DNA of 64,000 bases, from assembly GCA_910587065.1 (NCBI GenBank), contig CAJUMA010000006.1, positions 35,884-99,883 of the forward strand, read 5' to 3'. Source of the stretch: an uncultured Bacilli bacterium (GTDB taxonomy: Bacteria > Bacillota_I > Bacilli_A > RF39 > UBA660). The notes under the pieces were generated by a model. The model searched no databases. It saw only the letters and a list, made by a program, of their open reading frames with translations, and was not told the DNA's origin. Positions 18,287 through 27,283 of this stretch are shown one piece after another; position 1 is the first letter of the stretch, and every line of letters starts with the position of its first letter. A program made the translations under genes and the position numbers.

Positions 18287-20114
18287 TCTTATCACCTCTT
18301 ATATAATCTAATAATAACACACTTAAGACAGGAAGTACAAAAATATATGGCATTGTATACCTAAAATATGTATTAGCTGGACCTATTATACAAAAAAGAA
18401 TAGACACAAATAAAGGTATTAAACAAATTAAATATTTCTTATTCTTAGAATTAAATAAATAAACGCTTAGAATTAAAACAAACCATGTATTAAGTGCTAT
18501 ATTAGATACTGCCCCAACAATTGGAATATAAGGAAAAAAGTTTGCATATCCATCAATAAATCCTCTTAAAAAAGATAACTTATTATAATGATAATCTACT
18601 AAATTATTTTCTGTAACACGACCATTATATTTAGCATATATGTACCAATTATGTTGATCAGGATAATAAAAACCATAAGTATTATTTAAAGTAGCATCAA
18701 TATAAACATCAGGAAACTTAACAAATCCCTTACCCCAAACTTTAAAATATTCTTTTAAATCATTAGAATTAGTATATTTATTAAATTCATTTTTAACCGG
18801 ATCTGCTAAATCTGGATTATATCTTGTAGCTAAATTTTCATAATTTAATATATAATCAATTATTTCTTTATCTTTGTCCTTATAAAAATCTGGATGTTCT
18901 TTTACTAACCTAGCAGTCTGCTGAAAAGGTACACTAAGCATCTCTCTTTTGGATCCATCACTTATTCCAAGATAAGGAATAAGTATATTATCAAAGGCAT
19001 AAATTGAAACAAAAAAAGCCATAAAACAAATTAATAATTTCATTATATTTTTCCTCGTATAAAAAATTAAAACAACAAAAGTTAACATAACAACATATAT
19101 TCCATTATGTCTAAATAAAGAAAGAAATAAAATAACAAAGTAAAGACTAATTAAATAAGGGTAACTTAATCTCTTATCTTGATAATTTTTAACAATATCA
19201 AAAATCTTTAAAACAAATAAAATCATAAACGCTGTATACAATGTATCTTTTACCGCCGATACTGAATAAATTAAATACATGGGAACTATTAAATACATTA
19301 ATAAAACAATAAATCTATTTTTACTTTTAATATCATTGCTTGCCATAAATTTAATCGTATACGCAAGTACACTTGCATAAATAATTGATTGTATAAAAGT
19401 ATAAATAAATAAACCAAAATTATCATTTATAATAAACCTACCTAAGGTTATAGAAAATCCTAACATGAATGTCTGTAAAATCGGATGATGCGCTGTCATA
19501 AAGACATTTGGATCTCTTTGTATAACCCAATCAATATATTTAGTGTGCTCGTTAAAATACATCTTGATTTGAAAAGAAGGATCAGGTGATAAAACAATTG
19601 GATAGAATGCTATCATATATATACCAAGAACTATAAAAATCGTAATAAAAGATGTTCTAAAAGGATATTTTTGGAAAAAATCTAAGTACTTTCTTAAATA
19701 TTTATTTTTAAACTTTATATCTTTATTTTTAAAATTTCCAATTAAATCATCTAATATAGAAAATAAATGATTAAACAAATATATATACCCAATAAATTTA
19801 GCTAAACTTAAAAATATAGTAGCAATATTTAAAAAAATAAGTTTATAACTACCATAAGTACTATAGCTCTCCCCTATTAACATGAATAAAGAGAATAAAA
19901 CACTTAAGGATTTTTTAGCCTTAGTAATTTTATGAAAATTCTTATGGTTAAAGAAATAATAGGCAATACCAGTAAATATTGATAAAGCAAAAAATTTAGT
20001 TTCATATAAAACTGTTATTTTTAAACTATTTAAATCACTTAATAAATTTATATCAAGTAATAAACAAACACCTATTAAAATAGAAAATAGAAATATACTT
20101 ACCTTTTTTTTCAT
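18273..20114 (-). CDS. Polytopic membrane protein, DUF6020-like
   Basis: A 613-residue protein with about 13 hydrophobic segments. Near residue 175 it has F-Y-P-I-V-L-S-P-D-P-S-F-Q-I, and near 210 A-H-H-P-I-L-Q-T, loops typical of the DUF6020 family and of GT-C-like membrane glycosyltransferases. It is translationally coupled to the GT2 gene downstream. A role in transfer of lipid-linked sugars at the cell surface is likely by family and context, not proven. Confidence 0.8.
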   Translation of the reverse strand: MKKKVSIFLFSILIGVCLLLDINLLSDLNSLKITVLYETKFFALSIFTGIAYYFFNHKNFHKITKAKKSLSVLFSLFMLIGESYSTYGSYKLIFLNIATIFLSLAKFIGYIYLFNHLFSILDDLIGNFKNKDIKFKNKYLRKYLDFFQKYPFRTSFITIFIVLGIYMIAFYPIVLSPDPSFQIKMYFNEHTKYIDWVIQRDPNVFMTAHHPILQTFMLGFSITLGRFIINDNFGLFIYTFIQSIIYASVLAYTIKFMASNDIKSKNRFIVLLMYLIVPMYLIYSVSAVKDTLYTAFMILFVLKIFDIVKNYQDKRLSYPYLISLYFVILFLSLFRHNGIYVVMLTFVVLIFYTRKNIMKLLICFMAFFVSIYAFDNILIPYLGISDGSKREMLSVPFQQTARLVKEHPDFYKDKDKEIIDYILNYENLATRYNPDLADPVKNEFNKYTNSNDLKEYFKVWGKGFVKFPDVYIDATLNNTYGFYYPDQHNWYIYAKYNGRVTENNLVDYHYNKLSFLRGFIDGYANFFPYIPIVGAVSNIALNTWFVLILSVYLFNSKNKKYLICLIPLFVSILFCIIGPANTYFRYTMPYIFVLPVLSVLLLDYIRGDKNEKK

Positions 20115-20177
20115 TGTCTCAAATCCATTCTATAAGAATAGTATACTATCAAAAGATACATAAGACAATTAGCCAAT

Positions 20178-20206
20178 TTGCAAAAAACTTAAAAATATGA
20201 TATTAT
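20178..20206 (+). promoter_or_regulatory. Sigma-A-like promoter of the 20231 gene
   Basis: TTGCAA (20178-20183) and TATTAT (20201-20206) are separated by 17 bp, followed by AAGGGGAT before the ATG at 20231. Confidence 0.65.
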
Positions 20207-20230
20207 CATACACATGAAAAGGGGATAGTT

Positions 20231-20947
20231 ATGGAATTTTATAAAGTAAATAATATTAATGATTTTTTAAAAGAAGGCAGAACAAATGCCAGTGAATTAC
20301 TTGGACTAAAAGGAACAATAGAAAGCTATATAAAAAATTTCTTTGGCCCAGCAATAGATTTAAAATTAGATATGAATCTTAACATCATTGTTCAAGGAGA
20401 TTATAAAGCTATTTTCTTCGATCAAACAGCTTTACTTAATCCACTTGCAAAATTATTAGATGTTGATACATCGGCAATTAATCCTGAGGATTTTGCTTCA
20501 ATTTTGCGCGTTAGAATCCAAAATAAATTAAATGAACTAAAAATTATAAAAAGTGAGGGAGAACTTGTAGTTAATTTCCCAACTATTAGAAGTATATATG
20601 CTAATAAAAAAGATCACATTGAAAAATCTGTTCAAATTGAAAAATCTTGCAATAGTATTAAGCCATCAAATCAAGCCGATTTAATAAAAGGAAAAAAACT
20701 ACACGAATTAGGTATATCTAGAACTGAACATGCAAGTAACTTAATTGAAGCGCACACGTTTAGTTTACAATCATTTATGATTGCATACTATGCTGATATT
20801 GAAAGAATAGAAAGATACATTGAATACTTAGCAGCTAATGTAAGTCAAGCAATGATGCCAATAACGACAATGCAATCACTTGATGAAAATAAGATCAATG
20901 CATACATTAATAATTTAAGGACTACACAAAAGAAAAAAGAACTTTAA
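20231..20947 (+). CDS. Hypothetical protein
   Basis: A 238-residue soluble protein with its own promoter, an AGGGGAT SD and a terminator. The first 110 residues look mixed alpha/beta; the C-terminal half is helical and ends in a basic K-K-K-E-L tail. I do not recognise the family. Confidence 0.75.
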   Translation: MEFYKVNNINDFLKEGRTNASELLGLKGTIESYIKNFFGPAIDLKLDMNLNIIVQGDYKAIFFDQTALLNPLAKLLDVDTSAINPEDFASILRVRIQNKLNELKIIKSEGELVVNFPTIRSIYANKKDHIEKSVQIEKSCNSIKPSNQADLIKGKKLHELGISRTEHASNLIEAHTFSLQSFMIAYYADIERIERYIEYLAANVSQAMMPITTMQSLDENKINAYINNLRTTQKKKEL

Positions 20948-20986
20948 AAAGCTTAATACCGAGTTTTGAAGTTTGAGAGAACAAAA

Positions 20987-21010
20987 AGAGGTTGTTAAAA
21001 TATAACCTCT
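20987..21010 (+). terminator. Intrinsic terminator
   Basis: Stem AGAGGTT / AACCTCT followed by a run of seven T, just downstream of the 20231-20947 gene. The A-rich left flank may make it work in the other direction for the 21017-21246 gene. Confidence 0.9.
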
Positions 21011-21016
21011 TTTTTG

Positions 21017-21246
21017 TTAGATTAGATCTTTATAAACTTTCTCAATTTTCTTTAATTCGTCATACTCTTCCTTAGATGCACTCCTTTTTTTCATAGACTT
21101 CTTAATATCAGTAATTCTCTTAGTATAATTAATTGAAGTTTCTTCGTTACTTAACCGCGCAATTTATTTAATATATCTAAAACTTCATTATGCTCTTGCT
21201 CAGTCATTTTATATTTATCTACATATTTAAGAATTTCTGCTTCCAT
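21017..21246 (-). pseudogene. Small coiled-coil protein gene with a frameshift
   Basis: From an ATG at 21246 (AGGTT upstream) a 31-residue frame ends at ...L-N-K-L-R-G. An immediately overlapping frame continues with L-S-N-E-E-T and runs 45 more residues to a stop at 21017, with matching charged, helical composition (K-K-R-S-A-S-K-E-E-Y). One missing base near 21158-21166 would fuse them into a protein of about 77 residues. The call rests only on composition and frame continuity. Confidence 0.4.
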
Positions 21247-21257
21247 CTAACATAACC

Positions 21258-22295
21258 TCATTTATCTATCACTACTATGTCATAGAGTTTAAAAAAATCA
21301 TACATTTCCAATTTTCTTCTTTTAATTACTTCTTCATTTGCAGTAATAATAGCTTTGCCATGACAACCATATAAATCATCAATTAAAAATCCTTCATCCT
21401 CTCTAAATATTTGAGCATATTTAGATTTATCATAATAAACATCTTCACTCATATTGTTAGATCCTCCTAAATAGCCAAAAACTAAAATCCCAGCATCACT
21501 CAAATGTGGCTTTAATTCGTTTAAGATATATTCTTTAAATCTTTCTAATCTAATTCTAAGGCGTTTTTGTGGTAAAAATGTGCTAGTAAACTCAAAGATA
21601 TTTGATAAATACATAAAGTAATATTCATCCGATAAAGACTCGGCTAAATCCATGATATCTTTATCAATAAACTTAATTTGTAAGTTTTCTGTGTCTTCTA
21701 ACGCCCTACTTAAAACTTTTTGATTATGCGCTCCTAAATAAGACTCATTATTAGAAACAGTTCTATTTTGATTTGGAAAATGAATGAAACTATCGTACTG
21801 TTGATATAAAATAGATGAAACATTATTCGTAATTTTAAGGCCTTTCTTTTTCATATAATCATATAAACATTCAAAATAATATAAAGATTCCGGTCTTAAA
21901 AAGTTTTTACATTCCCTAAATAAATCATATTCTAAAATTTCATCACCATAGCTATCACCCATAAAGAATCTTTTAAATAAATCTCCTCTTTCTTCACCTA
22001 AATGAGCTTTAAAAAAAGCAAGTTTTAAATCAGCAATATATTTTGCCAAAGCATTAACATCAAAACATGTAATATCTCGAGAACCCTTTACTACTAAATC
22101 AAGTAAACTATCACCACTTCCTGTTACAGTCAAAACTCTTTTATCTTCAATAAATTTACAATAACTAGAAAAAAGATTCGCTGAATCCTCCGTATTAAAT
22201 GGATAAACTGGTGTAATTCCCTTAAAATTCTTTACCTCACTGTAATCTTTATTTAATAATTTTATAGATTTTTCTATGTCATTTTGTACACTCAT
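21258..22295 (-). CDS. DUF3419-type S-adenosylmethionine-dependent protein
   Basis: About 345 residues from the ATG at 22295 (TTGGGGA upstream). The segment R-V-L-T-V-T-G-S-G-D-S-L-L-D near residue 52 is the glycine-rich SAM loop, followed by I-T-C-F-D-V-N-A, the acidic residue that contacts the ribose. This matches the DUF3419 family related to BtaA, whose members move the aminocarboxypropyl group or act as methyltransferases. The substrate is unknown. It overlaps nothing and sits after the UPF0316 gene in the same direction. Confidence 0.75.
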   Translation of the reverse strand: MSVQNDIEKSIKLLNKDYSEVKNFKGITPVYPFNTEDSANLFSSYCKFIEDKRVLTVTGSGDSLLDLVVKGSRDITCFDVNALAKYIADLKLAFFKAHLGEERGDLFKRFFMGDSYGDEILEYDLFRECKNFLRPESLYYFECLYDYMKKKGLKITNNVSSILYQQYDSFIHFPNQNRTVSNNESYLGAHNQKVLSRALEDTENLQIKFIDKDIMDLAESLSDEYYFMYLSNIFEFTSTFLPQKRLRIRLERFKEYILNELKPHLSDAGILVFGYLGGSNNMSEDVYYDKSKYAQIFREDEGFLIDDLYGCHGKAIITANEEVIKRRKLEMYDFFKLYDIVVIDK

Positions 22296-22335
22296 AATAA
22301 AAATCCCCAAACTAAAGAGTATTTTAAATCTAAAA

Positions 22336-22851
22336 CTATTTTTTATCAACAAATTTCTTTTTAAAATAACCATTAAAAGCAACTTTTGCATCATTTACAA
22401 CAATAAAAGAATTCTTATCTAAAGATTTTACTAAATTAATACATTCCCTATATCTTTTCTTGCTTATACTTAAATATAAAATACTTTTATTATCGATTGT
22501 TTTAAGAACTGAAACACCAAAATTAGCACTTCTTATCTTTAAAACATCACTTGCACTTATTTTTGATGAAATAACTTGAACATTATAAATTCCATCAACA
22601 AATAACTCATTAAGGAGTGTTCCAAGATATGTTCCTGTCGCATATCCTAAAGAATAAAAAATCGCGATTAGAATACTACTATCATAACTTACTAAAGCAG
22701 CTCTAGCTGCATAAAACCATACAAATACTTCAATAAAAGCTATTGAAGATGATACTATTTTATTACCTTTAACGACAAACATTGTTCTTAAAGTACCTAA
22801 ACTAACATCAATAATTCTTGATACAAATATTTTAAAGCAAACTAGTACCAT
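22336..22851 (-). CDS. UPF0316 membrane protein (DUF5698/DUF2179)
   Basis: About 171 residues from the ATG at 22851, which follows GGTGAT. Three hydrophobic segments come first, with the family phrase D-V-S-L-G-T-L-R-T near residue 16 and F-Y-A-A-R-A, followed by a soluble DUF2179 domain. Members are small integral membrane proteins of unknown function, widespread in Bacillota. Confidence 0.85.
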   Translation of the reverse strand: MVLVCFKIFVSRIIDVSLGTLRTMFVVKGNKIVSSSIAFIEVFVWFYAARAALVSYDSSILIAIFYSLGYATGTYLGTLLNELFVDGIYNVQVISSKISASDVLKIRSANFGVSVLKTIDNKSILYLSISKKRYRECINLVKSLDKNSFIVVNDAKVAFNGYFKKKFVDKK

Positions 22852-22955
22852 AATATCACCATTATTAGTATGTACCATATAATAAAAAATACATATAATA
22901 TTATGAAAGTGCGTTTTTTTAACGAACATTCAAAGAACAAAAATGGAGGTTACTT

Positions 22956-23351
22956 ATGTTATTTGAATTTATTTCAGATGTTTCGGACAATAATAATTCG
23001 CAAATATTTGATTTAACAGAGGGTTTCACTAAAGGCAATATGTTTGCAAACCTTTATGAACCATACAAAAATTACACACCAAAAGAGATTAAACCTAAGA
23101 CAGAAAGACAAGCTTTATTAGATAAAATATATAAATTATGTTTTGCTTTAAATGATTTAAATCTATATCTTGATCTTTATCCAGATGATACTGCTGCTTA
23201 CGAACTCTTTAAAAAATATTCTTTAATGTACAATAAATGCTGTGAAGAATACGGAAGAATGTATCAAGTGCTAGAGTTAACTAATGATACAAACGAAAAA
23301 TATACATGGTTAAATAATCCATGGCCATGGGAGGATAGTTATAATGTTTAA
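22956..23351 (+). CDS. cotJB: Spore coat protein CotJB with CotJA-like N-terminus
   Basis: A 131-residue protein with a strong SD (GGAGG). The C-terminal 80 residues carry CotJB hallmarks: L-C-F-A-L-N-D-L-N-L-Y-L-D, then Y-P-D-D-T-A-A, and the terminal W-L-N-N-P-W-P-W-E. The N-terminal 45 residues contain F-T-K-G-N-M-F-A-N-L-Y-E-P-Y, resembling the end of CotJA, so this looks like a CotJA-CotJB fusion. CotJ proteins are made in the mother cell under sigma E in Bacillus and join the spore coat. It overlaps cotJC by 8 bp. A CATATAAT at 22892-22899 resembles a sigma E -10 but has no good -35. Confidence 0.85.
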   Translation: MLFEFISDVSDNNNSQIFDLTEGFTKGNMFANLYEPYKNYTPKEIKPKTERQALLDKIYKLCFALNDLNLYLDLYPDDTAAYELFKKYSLMYNKCCEEYGRMYQVLELTNDTNEKYTWLNNPWPWEDSYNV

Positions 23352-23550
23352 ATATGATAAAAAATTACCTTATCCAATTGACATAAAAAGAAAAGATCTA
23401 AAAATGGCTAAAGCTATATTAACTCAATTCGGTGGAGCTAATTCTGAGCTTGCCGCTGCTTTAAGATACTTTTCTCAGAAATTTACTATGCCAGATAAAC
23501 ATGGAGAAGCACTTTTAAATGATATAGCAACTGAAGAATTGATACAATAA
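23344..23550 (+). CDS. cotJC: cotJC, 5' part, interrupted by the prophage
   Basis: The first 65 residues are the N-terminus of CotJC, a manganese-catalase-family ferritin-like coat protein: Y-D-K-K-L-P-Y-P at the start, I-L-T-Q-F-G-G, E-L-A-A-A-L-R-Y, and L-L-N-D-I-A-T-E-E. The family then requires L-x-H-L-E-M, but here the frame enters phage DNA at 23539 and stops after L-I-Q at 23550. The missing part resumes in frame at 54155. A GGAGG SD and overlap with cotJB show the start is intact. The break falls inside the E-x-x-H metal-binding motif, so this fragment alone cannot be active. Confidence 0.9.
   Translation: MFKYDKKLPYPIDIKRKDLKMAKAILTQFGGANSELAAALRYFSQKFTMPDKHGEALLNDIATEELIQ
23536..23538. 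other. attL core (GAA) of the prophage
   Basis: The left junction reads ACTGAAGAA then phage sequence TTGATACAATAAG. The shared trinucleotide with the right junction is GAA. Joining left host DNA up to this GAA with right host DNA after 54157 gives ACT GAA GAA CTT GGT CAT, that is T-E-E-L-G-H, the exact CotJC motif. A very short core is normal for serine integrases. Confidence 0.8.
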
Positions 23551-23608
23551 GATTATCATAAATAAAAGCCATAGATAAAATAAGGAGAAAAAAGAGCAAA
23601 AAAAAAGA

Positions 23609-23638
23609 GAGGTAACCAACATTTTAGTCGGGAACCTC
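23609..23638. terminator. Bidirectional terminator at the left end of the prophage
   Basis: Stem GAGGT / ACCTC with further G-C pairs inside. It has T runs on both outer sides (nine T on the minus strand, six on the plus strand). It ends the phage late transcript after the endolysin and may block host cotJ read-through. Confidence 0.85.
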
Positions 23639-23643
23639 CTTTT

Positions 23644-24699
23644 TTAGTTAATTGTTAATACTTGCCCTGGTTTAATTAAGTTAGGGTTAGATCCTATAAC
23701 AGATTTATTATCGTTATAGATCTTTTGCCATGTAGTACCATACTTAGAAGCGATACCACTTAAAGTATCTCCACTCTTAACAGTATATGTTCTACTATTG
23801 TTGGTAACGACATTAGTGTCCTTACCAGCACCAGGTATTTTAATTTGTTGTCCTACATGAATAAGATTAGGGTTACTAATATTATTGTATGCGGCCAACT
23901 TTTGATATGTAGTACCATACCTAGAAGCAATACCACTTAAAGTATCTCCAGCTACTACTGTATAAACAGAGTCGCTATTTGATGTACTAGGTTGTGGAGT
24001 TGGGTTACTTGGTTGTGTAGGCTCTTGTGGTTGTACGCTTCCGTCAGCACTAAAACCATTTAAACCTTTTTGTCTCATAATGGCTGGGTAATCATAGTAA
24101 GCGTAGTTTTGATCTACAGTCATACCAGCTACTTTATTAGTTCTAATACGGTTAGTTTCTCCGCCGAATTGCCATAGACCGCCTGCTGGGCTACTTGGTC
24201 TGTTAGAACTCCAGTTAGCTACCCATTTATCATATTTAGCTAATTGTGGTGTATCAATATAATTGTTAAACCAGTTACTATTAGCGTAAATAGATACATA
24301 ATAGCCTTTAGCTTCTAAAAACTCGCAGAAACCTTTAATAGCAGCTGTTACAGCAGCCTTACCAGCCTTAGCTTGGTAATGACTATCTTCTACATCTATA
24401 GCTATAGGGTACTCGAATTGTTTACCTTTCAAACAATTATTATACATATATTCAGCCTCAGCTCGGCCGTTTTCGTAAGTAGTAGCGCAACTATACCAAT
24501 AAGCACCGACACCAATACCATTAGCTTTAGCATTTCTGTAATGATTTTCGAATTGATTATCTTTTGACTTGCTGACTCCGTTACCATAGCCAGTAAAACC
24601 AGCTCTTAAGATAGCAAACCTAACACCTTCATTTTTAGCAGCTGTTAGATTTATTCCTCTTTGATATGTACTAATATCAATACCAAATACTTTTTCCAT
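23644..24699 (-). CDS. Phage endolysin: GH25 muramidase with two LysM domains
   Basis: A 351-residue lysin. The GH25 lysozyme domain (about 1-200) begins F-G-I-D-I-S-T-Y-Q and carries the catalytic D-x-E pair D102/E104 in A-I-D-V-E-D; it cleaves the MurNAc-GlcNAc bond. A Pro/Gln/Ser linker (about 218-242) leads to two LysM repeats (about 245-290 and 306-350), each starting Y-T-V with G-D-T-L-S-G-I-A, which anchor it to peptidoglycan. There is no signal peptide, so release depends on the holin just upstream. It is the last gene of the late transcript. Confidence 0.95.
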   Translation of the reverse strand: MEKVFGIDISTYQRGINLTAAKNEGVRFAILRAGFTGYGNGVSKSKDNQFENHYRNAKANGIGVGAYWYSCATTYENGRAEAEYMYNNCLKGKQFEYPIAIDVEDSHYQAKAGKAAVTAAIKGFCEFLEAKGYYVSIYANSNWFNNYIDTPQLAKYDKWVANWSSNRPSSPAGGLWQFGGETNRIRTNKVAGMTVDQNYAYYDYPAIMRQKGLNGFSADGSVQPQEPTQPSNPTPQPSTSNSDSVYTVVAGDTLSGIASRYGTTYQKLAAYNNISNPNLIHVGQQIKIPGAGKDTNVVTNNSRTYTVKSGDTLSGIASKYGTTWQKIYNDNKSVIGSNPNLIKPGQVLTIN

Positions 24700-24710
24700 A
24701 AAGTACCTCC

Positions 24711-24953
24711 TTATTTCATTTTTTGTAAATTATGTCCTATATCGTAGATACCACCAGCTATTAAGCCACTAACGGCTATAGCTGTACTAAAATCTTTAGT
24801 AATGATCCACTCTATAACGGCCACAATAACGCCGATTAAGATATTTTGTATAGGTATTAAGTTAGTATTAAACCAACTTACTTTTTTCGCGATTAAACCA
24901 CAAAAAAAGGTTACTACCATAGTAACCAACATTATAATAGCTTCTAAAGTCAT
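24711..24953 (-). CDS. Phage holin
   Basis: About 80 residues from the ATG at 24953 (GAGGTG upstream). It has two to three hydrophobic segments (about 3-22, 34-53 and 58-72) and a short charged C-terminus. Size, topology and position directly before the endolysin fit a holin that opens the membrane for lysis. Confidence 0.85.
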   Translation of the reverse strand: MTLEAIIMLVTMVVTFFCGLIAKKVSWFNTNLIPIQNILIGVIVAVIEWIITKDFSTAIAVSGLIAGGIYDIGHNLQKMK

Positions 24954-24964
24954 TATCTGACACC

Positions 24965-25267
24965 TCACTTTCTTTCTTCTAATTGATCTATTCTGTGATG
25001 TGCTGATTTTGCCGACTGTTCTACAGCTGATACACGTTCGGCCAACTGTTGTATTGACTTACTAAAGTCTTTGTTATCGAGCCTTATTTCGTCAATATTT
25101 CTACTTATCATATCAAGTTTTGTTTCTAGCTTAGTTGACATAGCCACTTCCTCTTTAGTCTCTTGTTTTGTGTTCTTTTTACTATTCATATAAAAGGTAG
25201 CATAACCAATTATTCCACCTATGATAGTAAAAAGTAAGCCTATTGAAATCATTGTCGAGCTTTCCAT
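24965..25267 (-). CDS. Lysis-module membrane/coiled-coil protein
   Basis: A 100-residue protein with one N-terminal membrane segment (about 6-25), a charged Lys/Glu linker and a heptad coiled coil (about 45-98). The layout resembles small holin-associated or XhlA-like proteins encoded next to holins. It overlaps the preceding gene at one base. A lysis or lysis-timing role is inferred from position. Confidence 0.65.
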   Translation of the reverse strand: MESSTMISIGLLFTIIGGIIGYATFYMNSKKNTKQETKEEVAMSTKLETKLDMISRNIDEIRLDNKDFSKSIQQLAERVSAVEQSAKSAHHRIDQLEERK

Positions 25268-25794
25268 TATTCTTTATTTTCCGTTCCAGGTATTGTAGGG
25301 AAATCTACGTCAAATGGGAAGTTAGGCTGTTTTGTAATATCTCTTAAAGCTTGCCTATAAGTAGACCAGTCTCCATTTAAGATATTACCAAGAGAGGTAA
25401 ATAAGTCTTTAATAACGGTTAACATAGTGGCCGCGTTAATCGTCTCTGGTATTTCTATACCAAGTCTATCAATAAGGACGTGTTTGTCGCTATCAGCGAG
25501 TAACTTGTCTCTTATTGCTCTTATTTCGGCTGATTTCGAAGCGATAAAGTTATCTTTAGCCATTTGTAGCCATGTCTCATAATTATCATTTATATAAGAC
25601 TCTAAATCGTTTCTATAAACTATATTGACTGTGTATTCATAATAAAGATATACCGTTTGTTCTGATCCGTCTTCTGATGTTCTCTTAACTTCTTCTATGT
25701 CGTCAAAAAAAACAACCTCTATAAGGTTGCCTTTATGATCGCCAATTTTAAAGTTAAGTGGTCTTATTGTGCTTTCTGTCTTTTTTACTTTCAT
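25267..25794 (-). CDS. Tail-associated hypothetical protein (tail-fibre assembly-like)
   Basis: A 175-residue protein with AGGAGG upstream of its start. The middle segment A-E-I-R-A-I-R-D-K-L-L-A-D-S-D resembles the core motif of phage tail assembly chaperones that follow tail-fibre genes. It begins inside the last 41 bases of the reverse transcriptase gene and precedes the lysis genes. It may help fold or attach the diversified tail protein; this is inference. Confidence 0.55.
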   Translation of the reverse strand: MKVKKTESTIRPLNFKIGDHKGNLIEVVFFDDIEEVKRTSEDGSEQTVYLYYEYTVNIVYRNDLESYINDNYETWLQMAKDNFIASKSAEIRAIRDKLLADSDKHVLIDRLGIEIPETINAATMLTVIKDLFTSLGNILNGDWSTYRQALRDITKQPNFPFDVDFPTIPGTENKE

Positions 25795-26818
25795 TTCTTA
25801 TAACCTCCTTACACAATTTATAATTGACATACGGTTTTATGTACTTCTGTTGATAATTATAAGAGTTACAGTGTTTTAGCCAGCCGCTATAACTAATCAT
25901 AGCAGCGGCGTCGTGGAAAGTTATGTGATCTTTCTTACTCATTTTCTTCGCACGCCTCTTAATTCTTAAGAAATTACTTCTTCTAAGAGTAGTATACCCA
26001 CGATAGAAGCGATAGCCTAAGAAATCAAGAGGCCTAGACTCAGTCTTGAAAAGCTGCCAATTTTCTTTTATCGTTAGCTTTTCTTTACTTAGAAAATTGT
26101 CGATTTCTATTTTGATCTTTCGTAATTCTTTTTTGTTGTTAGAAAATAATACCATGTCGTCCATATAACGCACGTAATATTTTACTTTTAAGTGTTCTTT
26201 TATAAAATGATCGAGATCCTGTAAATAAAAATTCGCAAACCATTGACTCGTGAAATTTTCGATAGGTATACCTTCGATACCACTATCAATAATAAGGTCT
26301 ATAAGATTAAGAGTATCTTTATCTTTTAAGATCCTACGAAATTTATTTTTCAGTATCTGCTTGTCAATACTAGGGTAAAACTTCTTAATATCAAGCTTTA
26401 AACAATATTTAGTATACTTACGATCTTGTACTAAGATCTTTTTAATATGTCTCATACCACGCATAATACCGCGGCCTTTAACACTAGCGCAGCAAAACTC
26501 ATACATACCTTTCATAAGCAAAGGTTCTATCTGGAGCATTAACGCCCAGTGTACTATTTGATCTGGGTAGAAACGTGGCTTATAAATAATACGTTCCTTT
26601 TTATTAGCTCCGTCGTGTATTTTCATTTCAACGTATGGACTAGGTCTATACGTTTTATCTTTTAACGACTTTTGTATCTGTAAAGCGTAATATGTAGGAG
26701 AGTCGAGTATCTTTTCGACACTATTACGACCACTTTTACCTTTACTAGCTTTATAGATAGCTGCTTCAATATTGCTTAATTCTGTGATTTTTTGATAAAT
26801 GTTACCTGTTCTTTTCAT
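25754..26818 (-). CDS. Diversity-generating retroelement reverse transcriptase
   Basis: A 354-residue RT. It has the first catalytic Asp in L-K-L-D-I-K-K-F-Y (D143), the DGR-specific motif G-I-P-I-E-N-F-T-S-Q at 183-192 followed by W-F-A-N-F-Y-L, the Y-M-D-D box at 218-221, and a thumb with L-G-Y-R-F. Group II intron RTs have a different residue pattern before the S-Q and usually a maturase domain, which is absent. The RT copies the nearby template repeat with errors at adenines and delivers cDNA to the variable repeat. No separate Avd-type accessory gene was found. An SD-like AGGACCAGGA precedes the ATG. Confidence 0.93.
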   Translation of the reverse strand: MKRTGNIYQKITELSNIEAAIYKASKGKSGRNSVEKILDSPTYYALQIQKSLKDKTYRPSPYVEMKIHDGANKKERIIYKPRFYPDQIVHWALMLQIEPLLMKGMYEFCCASVKGRGIMRGMRHIKKILVQDRKYTKYCLKLDIKKFYPSIDKQILKNKFRRILKDKDTLNLIDLIIDSGIEGIPIENFTSQWFANFYLQDLDHFIKEHLKVKYYVRYMDDMVLFSNNKKELRKIKIEIDNFLSKEKLTIKENWQLFKTESRPLDFLGYRFYRGYTTLRRSNFLRIKRRAKKMSKKDHITFHDAAAMISYSGWLKHCNSYNYQQKYIKPYVNYKLCKEVIRNESKKDRKHNKTT

Positions 26819-26961
26819 ATTTCCTGGTCCTTATAATTCTTATATTTGCCTGCGAGTTTTTCGAGAAATTTCTTTAATAGAAGATAAACCTACTAAACCC
26901 ACCCAGAACGACTAATTTTTAGCAAGCGCTAAGGAAAATGATGTGTAAGGAATTTAATGAT

Positions 26962-27066
26962 AAGTAGTCGAGCTCCGTAGTTGATGTTCGTGTTCGAAGA
27001 CGCAGCATTGGTATTCCAACACCACAAGCCACAACGGGTATTATCAGGCCAAGCACCGCCGACAAG
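26962..27066 (-). repeat. DGR repeat A, template-like
   Basis: A 105-nt repeat nearest the RT. In the coding sense it would read L-V-G-G-A-W-P-D-N-T... and ends G-A-R-L-L, rich in AAC/AAT codons (N-T-N, N-T-N-I-N-Y), as expected for a template repeat where adenines mark mutable positions. It does not match the present variable repeat by adenine changes only. Confidence 0.65.
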
Positions 27067-27118
27067 AAAACATACACCTAACCGCGAAGCGTACACATCA
27101 GATCCCAATTCTTAATAT

Positions 27119-27223
27119 AAGTGGTCGAGCTCCGATGTTCGTCCACGCATTAGAGGAAGTTTCGTTACAATTCCAACACCACAAGCCACAGTACAGACCA
27201 TTGGTCCACCTACCGCCGACAAG
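27119..27223 (-). repeat. DGR repeat B, probable template of the 3' half of the variable repeat
   Basis: A 105-nt repeat. Codons 13-33 match the variable repeat at every non-adenine position. All six mismatches fall on adenines of B (AAT to TAT, AAC to GGC, AAT to GAT, AAC to GTC). Codons 1-5 are also identical, but codons 6-12 differ at non-adenine positions. Confidence 0.8.
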
Positions 27224-27283
27224 AGCTAATAACAAAGAGACGAAACGACCGAAGCAAACACACCAAGTCCCTATATTTTATAC

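Noticed and set aside
23539..23550. attL core read as TTG rather than GAA
   Set aside because: Joining at TTG would shift the frame and create a stop in cotJC, whereas GAA gives the exact conserved motif.
25754..26818. Group II intron or retron as the source of the reverse transcriptase
   Set aside because: The P-I-E-N-F-T-S-Q motif, missing maturase domain, nearby variable repeat and tail-protein target indicate a DGR; no intron RNA domains or msr/msd structure were found.
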